64,000 nt of DNA from JAAYDS01 sp012729155. Its GTDB lineage: Bacteria > Chloroflexota > Anaerolineae > UBA1429. The DNA lies in NCBI GenBank assembly GCA_036774405.1, contig DAIPBO010000017.1, forward strand, positions 1 to 64,000, given 5' to 3'. Made by a program: the position numbers and the translations under genes. Positions 23,083-32,252 of the stretch are shown piece after piece. How positions within the stretch are numbered: position 1 is the stretch's first letter; each line of letters opens with the position of its first letter. A model generated the notes under the pieces. That model ran no database searches, had not been told where the DNA came from, and was given only the letters and a program-made list of their open reading frames with translations.

Positions 23083-23116
23083 GGCGATGCTCTCCTCTGG
23101 TCCAGGTTTCGCGCGC

Positions 23117-23189
23117 ATGATAGCGCGGCCCGTGGCGCTGTCAAGGGCCAGAGCGCCGGTTTGCGGCCCACCGCAGGGGCAGCTATCAT
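23117..23189. promoter_or_regulatory. Divergent promoters for zinc-ribbon and aminotransferase genes
   Basis: On the minus strand TTGACA (23144-23139) and TATCAT (23122-23117) are 16 bases apart and point to the zinc-ribbon gene. On the plus strand TTGCGG (23161-23166) and TATCAT (23184-23189) are 17 bases apart and point to the aminotransferase gene. The two -35 boxes lie back to back. Confidence 0.6.
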
Positions 23190-23229
23190 GCGCGCGATCT
23201 TTTTGTCTACAGAGCGAGGTGAGGCGGGC

Positions 23230-24390
23230 ATGGCGAGTCGATTCGACCGGATGATTGCGCGGCTGGGCACCGACAGCGTCAAATGGGGGCTGTATGGCGA
23301 CGACGTGCTGCCCATGTGGGTGGCCGATATGGACTTTCAGTCGTCGCCCGAGATCATCGCGGCGCTGCACGAGCGGGTGGCCCACGGCATCTTTGGCTAT
23401 GGCAGCGACCCGCACGAGCTCAAAGAGGTGTTCTGCGAGCGCCTGATGACGCGCTATGGCTGGGCCGTCTCGCCCGAAGACGTGGTGACCATCCCCGACG
23501 TCTCGGTGGGGTTCAACCTGGGCTGCCAGGCGGCCGGCGGGCCCGGCGAGGGCATCGTCATGCACACGCCCATCTATCACCCCATGCTGCGCGTGCCCGG
23601 CAATGCCGGCATGGTGGGCCAGTTGATGCAGCTCGACCGCGACGCCGACGGCCGCTACACGTTCGACGACGTCAAGATGCGCCGTGTCATCAGCCCCTGC
23701 ACGCGTGTGTTCTTGCTGTGCAGCCCGCACAACCCGGTGGGGCGCGTGTGGCAGCCCGACGAGCTCGAGCGGCTGGCGCAGGTGTGCCTCGAGCACGAGC
23801 TGACCATCGTCTCTGACGAGATCCATTGCGATCTGCTCTACAGCGGCGTCAGGCACACGCCCATCGCCACGCTGGCGCCCGAGGTGGCTGCGCACACCAT
23901 CACCCTGATGGCGCCCAGCAAGACGTTCAACGTGGCGGGGCTCAAGTGCGCCTTTGCCATCATCACCAACCCCGAGCTGCGCCACCGTTACGAGCGCGCC
24001 CGCCGTGGGCTGGTGCCCGGCGTCAACCTGCTGGCCTATAGCGCCGCGCTGGCCGCCTACCGCGACAGCGACGAGTGGCTGCGGGCGCTGCTGGTCTACC
24101 TCGAGGAGAACCGCGACCATCTGGCGCGCTTTGTGGCCGACGAGCTGCCCGGCGTGCGCATGTGGAAGCCCGAGGGCACCTATCTGGCCTGGCTCGACTG
24201 CCGCGAGGCCGACCTGGACGGGCTCGCGCCGCAGGCCTTTTTCCTCGAGCGCGCCCGCGTGGCCATGAACAACGGCGCCGACTTTGGCACCGGCGGCGAG
24301 GGCTTTGTGCGGCTCAACTTTGGCTGCAACCGCGCCACGCTCGACGCGGCGCTGGAGCGTATGCGCGCCGCCCTCGAGCGCTGGGGGTAG
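23230..24390 (+). CDS. MalY/PatB-type PLP-dependent aminotransferase / C-S lyase
   Basis: The 386-residue class I/II fold enzyme starts MASRFDRMIARLGTDSVKWGLY, with WVADMDFQSSPEI. It then shows FGYGSDP, SPHNPVGRVW, SDEIHCDLLY and the PLP lysine in APSKTFNVAGLK. This is the MalY/PatB family, which includes cystathionine beta-lyases and general C-S lyases as well as aminotransferases. The expected tail (RLNFGCNR) is present. Length is normal, so it is probably active. The exact substrate is not visible. Confidence 0.9.
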   Translation: MASRFDRMIARLGTDSVKWGLYGDDVLPMWVADMDFQSSPEIIAALHERVAHGIFGYGSDPHELKEVFCERLMTRYGWAVSPEDVVTIPDVSVGFNLGCQAAGGPGEGIVMHTPIYHPMLRVPGNAGMVGQLMQLDRDADGRYTFDDVKMRRVISPCTRVFLLCSPHNPVGRVWQPDELERLAQVCLEHELTIVSDEIHCDLLYSGVRHTPIATLAPEVAAHTITLMAPSKTFNVAGLKCAFAIITNPELRHRYERARRGLVPGVNLLAYSAALAAYRDSDEWLRALLVYLEENRDHLARFVADELPGVRMWKPEGTYLAWLDCREADLDGLAPQAFFLERARVAMNNGADFGTGGEGFVRLNFGCNRATLDAALERMRAALERWG

Positions 24391-24399
24391 GCGCGTCGC

Positions 24400-24417
24400 A
24401 GGGCGCACAGGCGCCCT
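24400..24417 (+). terminator. Hairpin after the aminotransferase gene
   Basis: AGGGCGC and GCGCCCT form a 7-bp stem with loop ACAG ten bases past the stop codon. There is no T-run, so termination is uncertain. Confidence 0.4.
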
Positions 24418-24477
24418 CTACTGGCGGGCCGCGGCCGGCTGCGCTATCATGCCCGCGTACCACCCGTAGGAGCGCCT

Positions 24478-26433
24478 GTGAAGCAGAGCACCCTGACGCC
24501 CCTCAACACGCCCCTGGTGCGCGTGCACACGCTGATCATCGGCAGCGGCGCGGCGGGCCTCAACGCCGCCGTGCAGTTGGCCGAGGCCGGCGTGCGCGAT
24601 CTGCTGATCATCACCGAGGGGCTGCAGGCCGGCACGTCGATCAACACCGGCAGCGACAAACAGACCTACTATAAACTCTCGCTGTGTGGCGACGAGGCCG
24701 ACTCGCCGCGCGCGCTGGCCGAGACGCTCTATGCCGGCGGCAGTATGCACGGCGATCTCGCCCTGGTCGAGGCCAGCCTGTCGACGCGCGCCTTTTTCCA
24801 TCTGGTGGGCCTGGGCGTGCCCTTTCCGCACGATGGCTACGGCCAGTATGTGGGCTACAAGACCGACCACGACCCGCGCCAGCGCGCCACGTCGATCGGC
24901 CCCTACACCTCGCGCGAGATGTGCCGCGCCCTCATCGCGCGGGTGCAGGCGCTGGGCATCGCCGTGCGCGAGGGCCGCGTGGCCACGCAGCTGCTGGCCA
25001 TCGACGCCGACGGCGGCCGCCGCTGCTGCGGGGCCATCGCCATGGCCAACGGCGCCCTCGAGGCCTATCTGGCCGAGAACGTGGTGCTGGCGGTGGGCGG
25101 GCCTGGCGGGCTCTATGCCGACAGCGTCTACCCGCAGGGCCACACGGGCGGCATCGGCCTGGCGCTGTGGCTGGGCGCCCGCGCCCGCAACCTGCCAGAC
25201 CTGCAGTTCGGCCTGGCCTCGCTGGGCTGGCGCTGGAACGTATCGGGCAGCTACATGCAGGCCATGCCGCGCGTCTATAGCGTGGCGGCGGGCGCGCCGC
25301 ACGAGGACGAGTTCTTGACGCCCTACTTTGCCAGCGCCGGCGAGCTTTACACGCGCCTCTTTCAAAAGGGCTACCAGTGGCCCACCGACGCCGAGCGCGT
25401 GAGCGACGGTTCGTCGCTCATCGACCTGCTGGTCTATCGCGAGACGGTGCAACGCGGCCGGCGCGTCTATCTCGACTATGCGCGCAACGGCCAGGGCTAT
25501 GATGAGGCGACCCTCGACCGCGAGGCGCACGACTATCTGGCGCGCAGCGGCGCCCTGCGGGGCACGCCGCTCGCACGGCTGCAGGCGCTCAACCCCGCAG
25601 CGCTGGCGCTCTATGCCGAGCACGGCATCGACCTGGCGCGGCAGCCCCTCGAGGTGGCCCTCTGCGCCCAGCACAGCAATGGCGGGCTGGCGGCCGATAG
25701 CTGGTGCGAGTCTGAGAATATCGCCCGGCTGTTCGCCGTTGGCGAGGTCAACGGCTCGCATGGCGCGCGGCGGCCAGGCGGCGCGGCCCTCAACGCCGGC
25801 CAGGTGGGCGGCTTTCGCGTGGCGGGGCGCATCGCCCACCGCTATGCAGGCGACTCTCTGCCCCTCGCCGCGGCCCTCGCCGCGGCAAGCAGCGCCGTTC
25901 AGGAGACGCAGGCCTGGCTGGCCCGCTGCGCCACAGCCCCCGGCCACTGGCGCGCCGAGCGCGCCGCCTGGCAAGAGCGCATGTCGGCCCATGGCGGGCC
26001 TATCCGCGCGTTGAGCGCGCTGCCCGCCGCCATCGCCGCCGCGTGGGAGCAGGTGCAGCGCATCGAGGCGCAGGGCTGCGCCTGCACTGACCCCGCCGAG
26101 GTCGCCGAGGCGCTGCGCAATCGACAACTGGCCTTTGCCCAGGCCGTCTACCTCGAGGCCATGCGCTACGCCCTGGCCAGCGGCGTGGGCAGCCGTGGGT
26201 CGGCCATCGCGCTAGACGCCGACGCCGGCGAGCACATCCACCCGCTGCTGGGGGCCGAGTGGCGCCTGGCCCCCGAAGACGTGGCGCGGCGCGGCCAGGT
26301 GCTCGAGACGGTGGCCCACGGCAGCGGCCAGGTGGCCAGCGCCTGGGCGCCGGTGCGGCCCATCCCCACGGGCGACACCTGGTTCGAGACCACCTGGGCG
26401 CGCTACCAGGCTGGCGAGGTGTGGGGCCCATGA
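24478..26433 (+). CDS. Fumarate-reductase-like FAD flavoprotein
   Basis: The 651-residue protein starts at GTG 24478 after TAGGAG. The N-terminus has the FAD dinucleotide motif GSGAAGLNAAVQLAEAG (about residues 22-38) with a GTSINTGSDKQTYYK block. VVLAVGGPGGLY and the substrate-capping region of the succinate dehydrogenase/fumarate reductase superfamily follow, then LFAVGEVNGSHGARRPGGAALN near residues 425-445. A C-terminal helical part of about 190 residues ends in YQAGEVWGP. It overlaps the next gene (radical SAM) by four bases, so the two are translated together. The substrate is unknown; peptide or protein oxidation together with the radical SAM partner is an inference. Confidence 0.75.
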   Translation: MKQSTLTPLNTPLVRVHTLIIGSGAAGLNAAVQLAEAGVRDLLIITEGLQAGTSINTGSDKQTYYKLSLCGDEADSPRALAETLYAGGSMHGDLALVEASLSTRAFFHLVGLGVPFPHDGYGQYVGYKTDHDPRQRATSIGPYTSREMCRALIARVQALGIAVREGRVATQLLAIDADGGRRCCGAIAMANGALEAYLAENVVLAVGGPGGLYADSVYPQGHTGGIGLALWLGARARNLPDLQFGLASLGWRWNVSGSYMQAMPRVYSVAAGAPHEDEFLTPYFASAGELYTRLFQKGYQWPTDAERVSDGSSLIDLLVYRETVQRGRRVYLDYARNGQGYDEATLDREAHDYLARSGALRGTPLARLQALNPAALALYAEHGIDLARQPLEVALCAQHSNGGLAADSWCESENIARLFAVGEVNGSHGARRPGGAALNAGQVGGFRVAGRIAHRYAGDSLPLAAALAAASSAVQETQAWLARCATAPGHWRAERAAWQERMSAHGGPIRALSALPAAIAAAWEQVQRIEAQGCACTDPAEVAEALRNRQLAFAQAVYLEAMRYALASGVGSRGSAIALDADAGEHIHPLLGAEWRLAPEDVARRGQVLETVAHGSGQVASAWAPVRPIPTGDTWFETTWARYQAGEVWGP

Positions 26434-27695
26434 CGGTGGCGACGCGGCCCTTTCAGGTGTTCGTCAAGCCAGTCGGTGCGCGCTGCAACCTCGATTGCAC
26501 CTACTGCTACTATACGCCCACGGCGGCGCTCTATCCGCAGGGCGAGCCGCAGATGCCTGCCGACCTGCTCGAGGACTATATCGCGCAGCAGCTGGCGGCC
26601 AGCGGCGGCGGTGCCGTCATGTTCGCCTGGCATGGCGGCGAGCCCACGCTGCTGGGGCTCGACTATTACCGGCGCATTGTGGCGCTGCAGCGGCGGCACC
26701 GCGCCCCCGGCCAGCGGGTGCTCAACGGCATCCAGACCAACGGCGTGCTGCTCGACGACGCCTGGTGCCGCTTTCTGCGGGCCGAGGGGTTCAGCGTGGG
26801 CCTCAGCATCGACGGCCCCGCGCCCATGCACGACCGTTACCGCCGCACCCGCGGCGGCCAGCCCACCCACGCCGCGGTGATGCGCGCCCTGCGCCTGCTG
26901 CAGCGCCACGGCGTGCCCTTTGACACCCTCACCGTGGTGCACGCCGGCAACGTGGCCGCGCCCGACGAGGTCTATCGCTTTCTGGTCGATGCCGGCGCCG
27001 ACTATGTGCAGTTTCTGCCGCTGGTGGCGCGCGAGGCGGCCGGCCGCCTCACCCCCGAGACGCCCTCGGCCGCGGCCTATGGCGCCTTTCTCTGCGGGGT
27101 GTTCGACGCCTGGTGGCCGCGCGATGCGCGCCGCGTGGGCGTGCAGGCCATCGAAGAGGCCGCGCGGCCGCTGCTGGGCCTCGAGCACGCCCTGTGCCAC
27201 TATCGGCCCACCTGTGGCGACTTTACCGTGCTCGAGCACAACGGCGACCTTTACAGCTGCGACCACTATGTCGACCTCCGGCACCGCCTGGGCAACCTGC
27301 GCGAGACCTCGCTGGTGGCGCTGGTCGCAAGCGAGGCCCAGCGCGCCTTTGGCCAGCACAAGTGGGACGCTCTGCCCGCCTATTGCCGCGCCTGCCCGTA
27401 TCTGGCCCAGTGCCACGGCGGCTGCCCCAAAGACCGCTTTGGCGTCACGCCCGACGGCGAGCCAGGGCTCAACTATCTGTGCGAAGGGCTGCGGGCCTTT
27501 TTTGAGCACGTCACGCCCACGCTGGCAGCGCTGGCCGCCGCGCGCCCGCCCGGCAGGCCCGTGGCGCGCGTGATGGACCTGCTCGCGCCGCCCGAAGCGC
27601 CGCCCGCGGCGCGCCCGCACCGCAACGATCCCTGCCCCTGTGGCTCGGGCAAAAAGTTCAAGCACTGCTGCCTGGGCAAGCCGCCCTGGGTGTAG
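26430..27695 (+). CDS. anSME-like radical SAM/SPASM protein with C-terminal SEC-C motif
   Basis: The 421-residue enzyme starts in the ATGA overlap with the flavoprotein. The radical SAM motif is CNLDCTYCYY (about residues 17-26), followed by AWHGGEPTLLG and NGIQTNGVLL as in anaerobic sulfatase-maturating enzymes. The SPASM cysteines are in CHYRPTCGDF, YSCDHYVD and YCRACPYLAQCHGGCPKD. The last 25 residues are a SEC-C zinc motif (NDPCPCGSGKKFKHCC). anSMEs oxidise a Cys or Ser in sulfatases to formylglycine, but no sulfatase gene is present in the window. The target could be elsewhere, or the family member may act on another protein. Confidence 0.85.
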   Translation: MTVATRPFQVFVKPVGARCNLDCTYCYYTPTAALYPQGEPQMPADLLEDYIAQQLAASGGGAVMFAWHGGEPTLLGLDYYRRIVALQRRHRAPGQRVLNGIQTNGVLLDDAWCRFLRAEGFSVGLSIDGPAPMHDRYRRTRGGQPTHAAVMRALRLLQRHGVPFDTLTVVHAGNVAAPDEVYRFLVDAGADYVQFLPLVAREAAGRLTPETPSAAAYGAFLCGVFDAWWPRDARRVGVQAIEEAARPLLGLEHALCHYRPTCGDFTVLEHNGDLYSCDHYVDLRHRLGNLRETSLVALVASEAQRAFGQHKWDALPAYCRACPYLAQCHGGCPKDRFGVTPDGEPGLNYLCEGLRAFFEHVTPTLAALAAARPPGRPVARVMDLLAPPEAPPAARPHRNDPCPCGSGKKFKHCCLGKPPWV

Positions 27696-27772
27696 AGGGG
27701 CCTGCCGACGGCTTGCGCCAGCTGACCGTCTGCGCCTATCATGGCGCCAGCGCACGCAGAGGGGGTGAGGGG

Positions 27773-28924
27773 GTGCTCAAACGCTGGCCACAGGTCTTGC
27801 TGACGCTGCTACTGGCCGCCTGGTTGTGCGGCTGCGCGCTGCCGCAGGCCCTGCGCGGCCGGTTGGCCGCCGATGCGCCCGCTGTGCCCCCGACCTCTGG
27901 CGGCGCCGTGGCCGACCTGTTCGCCTTCATCGGCTCGGCCTGGCCAGACGCCCACCTGCCCGGCGCCTATGGCCCCGCCATCCACTATCTGGACTATGCC
28001 CAGATGCGCGCCGACCTGGGCCAGCCGCCCGTGGGCGCCCGCCTCAGCGAGCAGCAGCATCGCGCGCTGCGCATCGCGCTGGGCAAGGCCGACCAGACGC
28101 TCGACTTTGCCATGGTGGGCGTAAACCCGCGCACCGACGGCTTTGCCGCGCGCTGGGGCTGGGACATCGCTGACATCGAGGCGGCGCTGTATGTGCCCGA
28201 CATCGAACTGGCCATCTTGACCGGCCCGTTCGACCGGGCGCGCATCGCCACGTTGATGGCCGCACAGGGCGAGCCGCTGGGCGAGGCCCACGGCTTTGAG
28301 CGTTACTCGCTGCCGCGCCTGCGCCTGTGGGTGGCGCTCGACGACCGGCATCTACTCATCGGCCGTGCCGATGCCGGTGTGGCCGAGCTCGACCAGTTTC
28401 TGGCGGCCCACAGCAAGGGCGGGGCCGCCGCGCGCGAGGATATGCGGGCGCTGCTGGCCGAGCTGGCCGGCGCCTGGGGCGGCGTGCTGGCGCCCAGCGG
28501 CGACGCGCCCGCCAGCTATGGCGGCTTTGCCGCCGGCCCCATCCAGCAGAGAGAGCTGGCTGAAATGGTGGCCCAGTATGGCGAGTTTCGCGACCTGTAC
28601 GCCGCCTGGCATATGGCGGCCATCGCCTTTCGTGGGCAGGGCGAGGGCACCGAGGCGCGCTTTGCCGTCACGGCCCTCTACCAGTACGACACGCCCGAGC
28701 TGGCCCGCGACGATGTGGACACCGTGCGCACGTGGATCGAGCTCTCGCCCACGCTCAGCTATCCTGGGCGCACCCTGGGCGACCTGCTGACGGTGCAGAG
28801 CGTGAGCGCCGACGGCCGCCTGGTGCGCGTCTCTGCCGAGACGGAGAGCGGCTTTCTCATCGGGCGCTCGTTCGCCGAGCGCGACGCCGGCGGGTTCTTT
28901 CCCCTGCACGACCCCTCGCCATGA
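27773..28924 (+). CDS. Putative lipoprotein of unknown function
   Basis: The 383-residue protein starts at GTG 27773 behind GAGGGGG. The signal LLTLLLAAWLCGC has a lipobox-like end, so membrane anchoring by a lipid is likely. The mature part has a repeated alpha/beta pattern (DIEAALYVPDIELAILTGPF; LRLWVALDDRHLLIGRAD; DTVRTWIELSPTLSYPG). No catalytic motif or known family is recognised. It follows the radical SAM gene by 77 bases on the same strand and may belong to the same transcript, although a TATCAT-like element lies at about 27737. Confidence 0.6.
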   Translation: MLKRWPQVLLTLLLAAWLCGCALPQALRGRLAADAPAVPPTSGGAVADLFAFIGSAWPDAHLPGAYGPAIHYLDYAQMRADLGQPPVGARLSEQQHRALRIALGKADQTLDFAMVGVNPRTDGFAARWGWDIADIEAALYVPDIELAILTGPFDRARIATLMAAQGEPLGEAHGFERYSLPRLRLWVALDDRHLLIGRADAGVAELDQFLAAHSKGGAAAREDMRALLAELAGAWGGVLAPSGDAPASYGGFAAGPIQQRELAEMVAQYGEFRDLYAAWHMAAIAFRGQGEGTEARFAVTALYQYDTPELARDDVDTVRTWIELSPTLSYPGRTLGDLLTVQSVSADGRLVRVSAETESGFLIGRSFAERDAGGFFPLHDPSP

Positions 28925-28941
28925 GCCGCCCTGACGCGCCG

Positions 28942-28971
28942 TTGACAGGCCGCTGCTACGTGGCGTACCAT
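28942..28971 (+). promoter_or_regulatory. Promoter of the Gfo/Idh/MocA operon
   Basis: TTGACA (28942-28947) and TACCAT (28966-28971) are 18 bases apart. The first gene starts at 29040 with AAGGAG at 29030-29035, leaving a leader of about 60 bases. Confidence 0.6.
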
Positions 28972-29039
28972 GCGCCCATCGTGCCAGCGCGGGCGATGCG
29001 CTCGTGCTTATACACAGTATGTGGAGTATAAGGAGTGTC

Positions 29040-30104
29040 ATGCGCAAGATCAGAACCGGCTTTATCGGCGTGGGCGGCATCGCTCAGGCGCACCTGCGCG
29101 CCCTGCAAGACCAGGATGCCATCGAGGTGGTAGCGGTGGCCGACATCTCGGCCGAGCGCGCTGAGCAGACCGCGCAGCGCTGGGGCATCGCTGATTGGTA
29201 TACTGACTATCAGGAGTTGCTGGCCCGCGACGACATCGAGTCGGTCAATGTGTGCACCTACAACAACGCCCATCGCCAGCCCACCATCGACGCCCTGCGC
29301 GCCGGCAAGAACGTGCTCGTCGAAAAGCCGATGGCCGGCACCCTCGAAGACGCCATCGCCATGACGCGGGCCGCCCACGAAAGCGACAAGCTGCTGATGG
29401 TGGGCATGCTGCACCGCTTCAAGGCCGACATCCTCATGGCCAAGGCCATCGTCGACGCCGGCCGCCTGGGCGACATCTACTATGCCGAGACCGTCACCTC
29501 GCGGCGCAAGGGCAACCCCGGCGGCACTTTTATCAACAAAGAGACCGCCGGCATCGGCGCCACCGCCGATATCGGCGTCTATTGCCTGTTCGACGCCATG
29601 TATCTGATGGGCTGGCCCAAGCCCGTCACCGTCAGCGGCATCGCCAACAACACCCTCAGCAAGCTCTCCGAGCCGCTGCTCTACACGCCCTGGGCCCGCT
29701 GGGAGCCCGACAAGGTTACCGTTGAGGACTTTGGCGTGGCCTGGGTGCGCTTTGAGAACGGCGCCGTGCTGGTGTTCAAGACCTGCTGGCTGATGCACAT
29801 GGACACCCTTGGCCAGACCTTTTTCCTGGGCACCAAGGGCGGCCTCAAGCTCGAACCGCTCACCTACTTTCACCAGCAAGATGGCCTGCTGATCGACAGC
29901 GTGGTGCAAGAGCTGCCCACCCCCAAGCCCGGCGAGGGGTTCCGCACCGAGAACCTGGCCTTTGCCGACGCCGTGCGCGAGGGCAAGCCCTCGCCCGTGC
30001 CCGCCGACGAGATGCTGTTGACCAACGTCATCATCCAGGGGCTGATCGACTCGGCCGCGCAGGGTGGCCGCGAGATCGACGTCCACGTGCCATCGTTCGA
30101 CTAG
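29040..30104 (+). CDS. Gfo/Idh/MocA-family oxidoreductase
   Basis: The 354-residue NAD(P)-dependent dehydrogenase has the Rossmann opening IRTGFIGVGGIAQAHLRAL, the conserved VCTYNNAHRQPTIDALRAGKN strand-helix and the EKPMAG motif with the conserved lysine. MVGMLHRFKADI and the large C-terminal alpha/beta domain follow. Family members oxidise or epimerise sugars, inositols or sugar acids. The start is set by AAGGAG just before 29040. It is followed ten bases later by a second member of the same family, so the two are an operon and may act on consecutive steps. Confidence 0.9.
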   Translation: MRKIRTGFIGVGGIAQAHLRALQDQDAIEVVAVADISAERAEQTAQRWGIADWYTDYQELLARDDIESVNVCTYNNAHRQPTIDALRAGKNVLVEKPMAGTLEDAIAMTRAAHESDKLLMVGMLHRFKADILMAKAIVDAGRLGDIYYAETVTSRRKGNPGGTFINKETAGIGATADIGVYCLFDAMYLMGWPKPVTVSGIANNTLSKLSEPLLYTPWARWEPDKVTVEDFGVAWVRFENGAVLVFKTCWLMHMDTLGQTFFLGTKGGLKLEPLTYFHQQDGLLIDSVVQELPTPKPGEGFRTENLAFADAVREGKPSPVPADEMLLTNVIIQGLIDSAAQGGREIDVHVPSFD

Positions 30105-30114
30105 GAGAAACACC

Positions 30115-31113
30115 ATGTTGGGGATCTGCATGCTCAGCTTTGCCCACGTCCACGCCGTCGACTATGCGCGCCGCATCGTGGCGCATCCCGATGCCGAGAT
30201 CCGCTGCATCTGGGATGACGACCCCGTGCGCGGCCAGGAGGCGGCTGAACGCTTTGGCGTGCCCTGGACGGCCGACATCGACGCGGCCCTCGGCCGGCCC
30301 GACGTGGACGCGGCGGTGGTCAACTCGACCACCAAAGACCACCCCTGGGTCTACAAGGCCGCCCTCGACCACAAGAAACACCTGTATACCGAAAAGGCCC
30401 TCACCCTCGCGCTGGCCGACGCCGAGGCCGTGGTGGCGGCCGTCAAACGCGCCGGCGTCAAATTCATGATCTCGCTGCCGCAGCGCACCAGCCCCGAGAC
30501 GCTCTTTATGAAGCAGGCGCTCGACGCCGGCTGGCTGGGCCAGGTGACGCTGATGCGCGCGCGCATCGCCCACTCGGGCGGGCTCGACCGCTGGTTCAAG
30601 GGCGGCAGCGCCTGGTTCGCCGATGCCGACCTGGCCGGCGGCGGCGCCATGTTCGACCTGGGCTGCCACATCGTCGACGTGATGCGCTGGTTCATGGGCC
30701 CGCCCAAGAGTGTGGTGGCCAAGATCAACAACCTCACCGACAACTATCCCATCGACGACAACTCGGCCGTGGTGGTCGAGTTCGCGTCGGGCGCGCTGGG
30801 CGTGCTCGAGTGCTCGTGGGCGCAGCGCCGCGGCCCGCGCCCGTGGGAGATATATGGCACCGAGGGCTATGTCGGCAAAGACCCCTTTGGCGGGCTGATC
30901 GTCGAGAGCACGCAGCTCGACCCAGAGGGCGTGCAGGGCTTGATCCGCGTGGGCAAGCTGCCGCCCGCTGAGCCACACCCGATGGACCAGTGGCTCAGCG
31001 CCATCTTGCACGACACGCCCATGACCATCACCGTCGAGGACGGCCGCAACCTCACCGAGTTGATGGAGGGCATGTACATCGCCTCGCGCGAGGGGCGCGA
31101 GTATCGCTTCTAG
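30115..31113 (+). CDS. Gfo/Idh/MocA-family oxidoreductase (second, divergent paralogue)
   Basis: The 332-residue protein starts at 30115 with AGGAG overlapping the end of the preceding gene. The family motifs are visible but shifted: MLGICMLSFAHVHAVDYAR instead of the usual glycine-rich GxGxxG, then VNSTTKDHPWVYKAALDHKKHLYTEKALTL. The second part has ISLPQRTSPETLF, MFDLGCHIVDVMRWFMG and EIYGTEGYVGKDPF. The altered nucleotide loop (SFAHVHA) is common in a subgroup of Chloroflexota/Firmicutes proteins and suggests different cofactor handling. It likely acts with its upstream neighbour on a sugar or sugar acid. Confidence 0.85.
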   Translation: MLGICMLSFAHVHAVDYARRIVAHPDAEIRCIWDDDPVRGQEAAERFGVPWTADIDAALGRPDVDAAVVNSTTKDHPWVYKAALDHKKHLYTEKALTLALADAEAVVAAVKRAGVKFMISLPQRTSPETLFMKQALDAGWLGQVTLMRARIAHSGGLDRWFKGGSAWFADADLAGGGAMFDLGCHIVDVMRWFMGPPKSVVAKINNLTDNYPIDDNSAVVVEFASGALGVLECSWAQRRGPRPWEIYGTEGYVGKDPFGGLIVESTQLDPEGVQGLIRVGKLPPAEPHPMDQWLSAILHDTPMTITVEDGRNLTELMEGMYIASREGREYRF

Positions 31114-31162
31114 GGGCGAACGCAGGGCAGGCGCGTGTCAGTGGGGCCACGCCTGCCCGCCC

Positions 31163-31192
31163 TTGCCGGTGCGGGCCCGCATCGCGTACACT
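31163..31192 (+). promoter_or_regulatory. Possible promoter of the acetamidase gene
   Basis: TTGCCG (31163-31168) and TACACT (31187-31192) are 18 bases apart, 38 bases before the start codon. The match is moderate. Confidence 0.45.
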
Positions 31193-31229
31193 GGAGGCCG
31201 ACGCATCTGCACCATGCACGGAGGCCGCC

Positions 31230-32189
31230 ATGACCGTCCACCAGCTGACACCGACGCGCTACTATTACACCTATGCCCCCCACGAGCCGGCGCTGCGCAT
31301 CCACAGCGGTGACACCGTCATCGCCGAGACGCGCGACGCCTTTGGCAACGACGCCGCCGGCAACCCCATGCCGCCGCACATGAAGCAGCGCATCGCCGGC
31401 GGGGCGCTGCGCGAGTCGAACCCGGCCGTGGGGCCGCTCTACATCGAAGAGGCCGAGCCCGGCGACCTGCTGGCCATCCACATCGAGCGCATCGCCCTCA
31501 ACCGCAGCTGGGCGCTGAGCAAGCAGGGCCCCAACTTTGGCTCGCTCACCGGCGAGGGCCCCGGCCGCCTGCTGCTCTACAACGACCCGATCCCTGAGCT
31601 GTTCTACACCTGGCAGCTCGACCTGGCGCGCAACGTGGGCACGCTCGAGCTGCCCAACAGCCGCCTCAAGCGCGTCGAGGCGCCGCTGCACCCCTTCCTG
31701 GGGTCGATCGGCGTGGCGCCGCCCCACGGCCGCGCCGAGATGACGCTGACCCCTGGTGAGTTTGGCGGCAACATGGATTGCGTCGACACCTGCGAGGGCG
31801 TCACCCTCTACCTGCCGGTGTGGGTCAAGGGGGGCTATCTGGCCTATGGCGACGTGCACGCCCTGCAGGGCGATGGCGAGCTCAACGGCACCGCCGCCGA
31901 GTGCACCGCCGAGGTGACGCTGACCATCGACGTGCTCAAGGGGCAGCGGGCCGCCTGGCCGCGCATCGAGAGCGACACGCACATCATGGTGGCCGCCAGC
32001 GCGCGCCCGTTGATGGACGCGCTGCGGCTGGCGCAGATCGAGCTGCTGACCTGGCTGGTCGAGGGCTATGGCTTTCAGCGTCAAGAGGCGTGGCAGCTCA
32101 ACGCCCAGGTGGGCACCATGCGCATCGGCAACGTGGTCGACCCGCAATACACCGTGGTGGCCAAGTTCCCCAAGGCCTGCCTGCCGTAG
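31230..32189 (+). CDS. Acetamidase/formamidase family protein
   Basis: The 319-residue protein matches the FmdA/AmdA family. It has PALRIHSGDTVIAETRDAFGN near the N-terminus, NPAVGPLYIEEAEPGDLLAIHI, LHPFLGSIGVAPP, and the conserved GEFGGNMDC and LYLPVWVKGGYLAYGDVHALQGDGE. These enzymes hydrolyse short amides to acids and ammonia with metal help. The region may process an amide or N-acyl compound produced during sugar breakdown, but this is inference. The start follows a weak GGAGG. Confidence 0.9.
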   Translation: MTVHQLTPTRYYYTYAPHEPALRIHSGDTVIAETRDAFGNDAAGNPMPPHMKQRIAGGALRESNPAVGPLYIEEAEPGDLLAIHIERIALNRSWALSKQGPNFGSLTGEGPGRLLLYNDPIPELFYTWQLDLARNVGTLELPNSRLKRVEAPLHPFLGSIGVAPPHGRAEMTLTPGEFGGNMDCVDTCEGVTLYLPVWVKGGYLAYGDVHALQGDGELNGTAAECTAEVTLTIDVLKGQRAAWPRIESDTHIMVAASARPLMDALRLAQIELLTWLVEGYGFQRQEAWQLNAQVGTMRIGNVVDPQYTVVAKFPKACLP

Positions 32190-32252
32190 CGGCTGGTGCG
32201 TCGGGGGGCGGCCGCGTTGCGCATCAGGCGTGCGAGCCGCCCCCGGCGTCAG

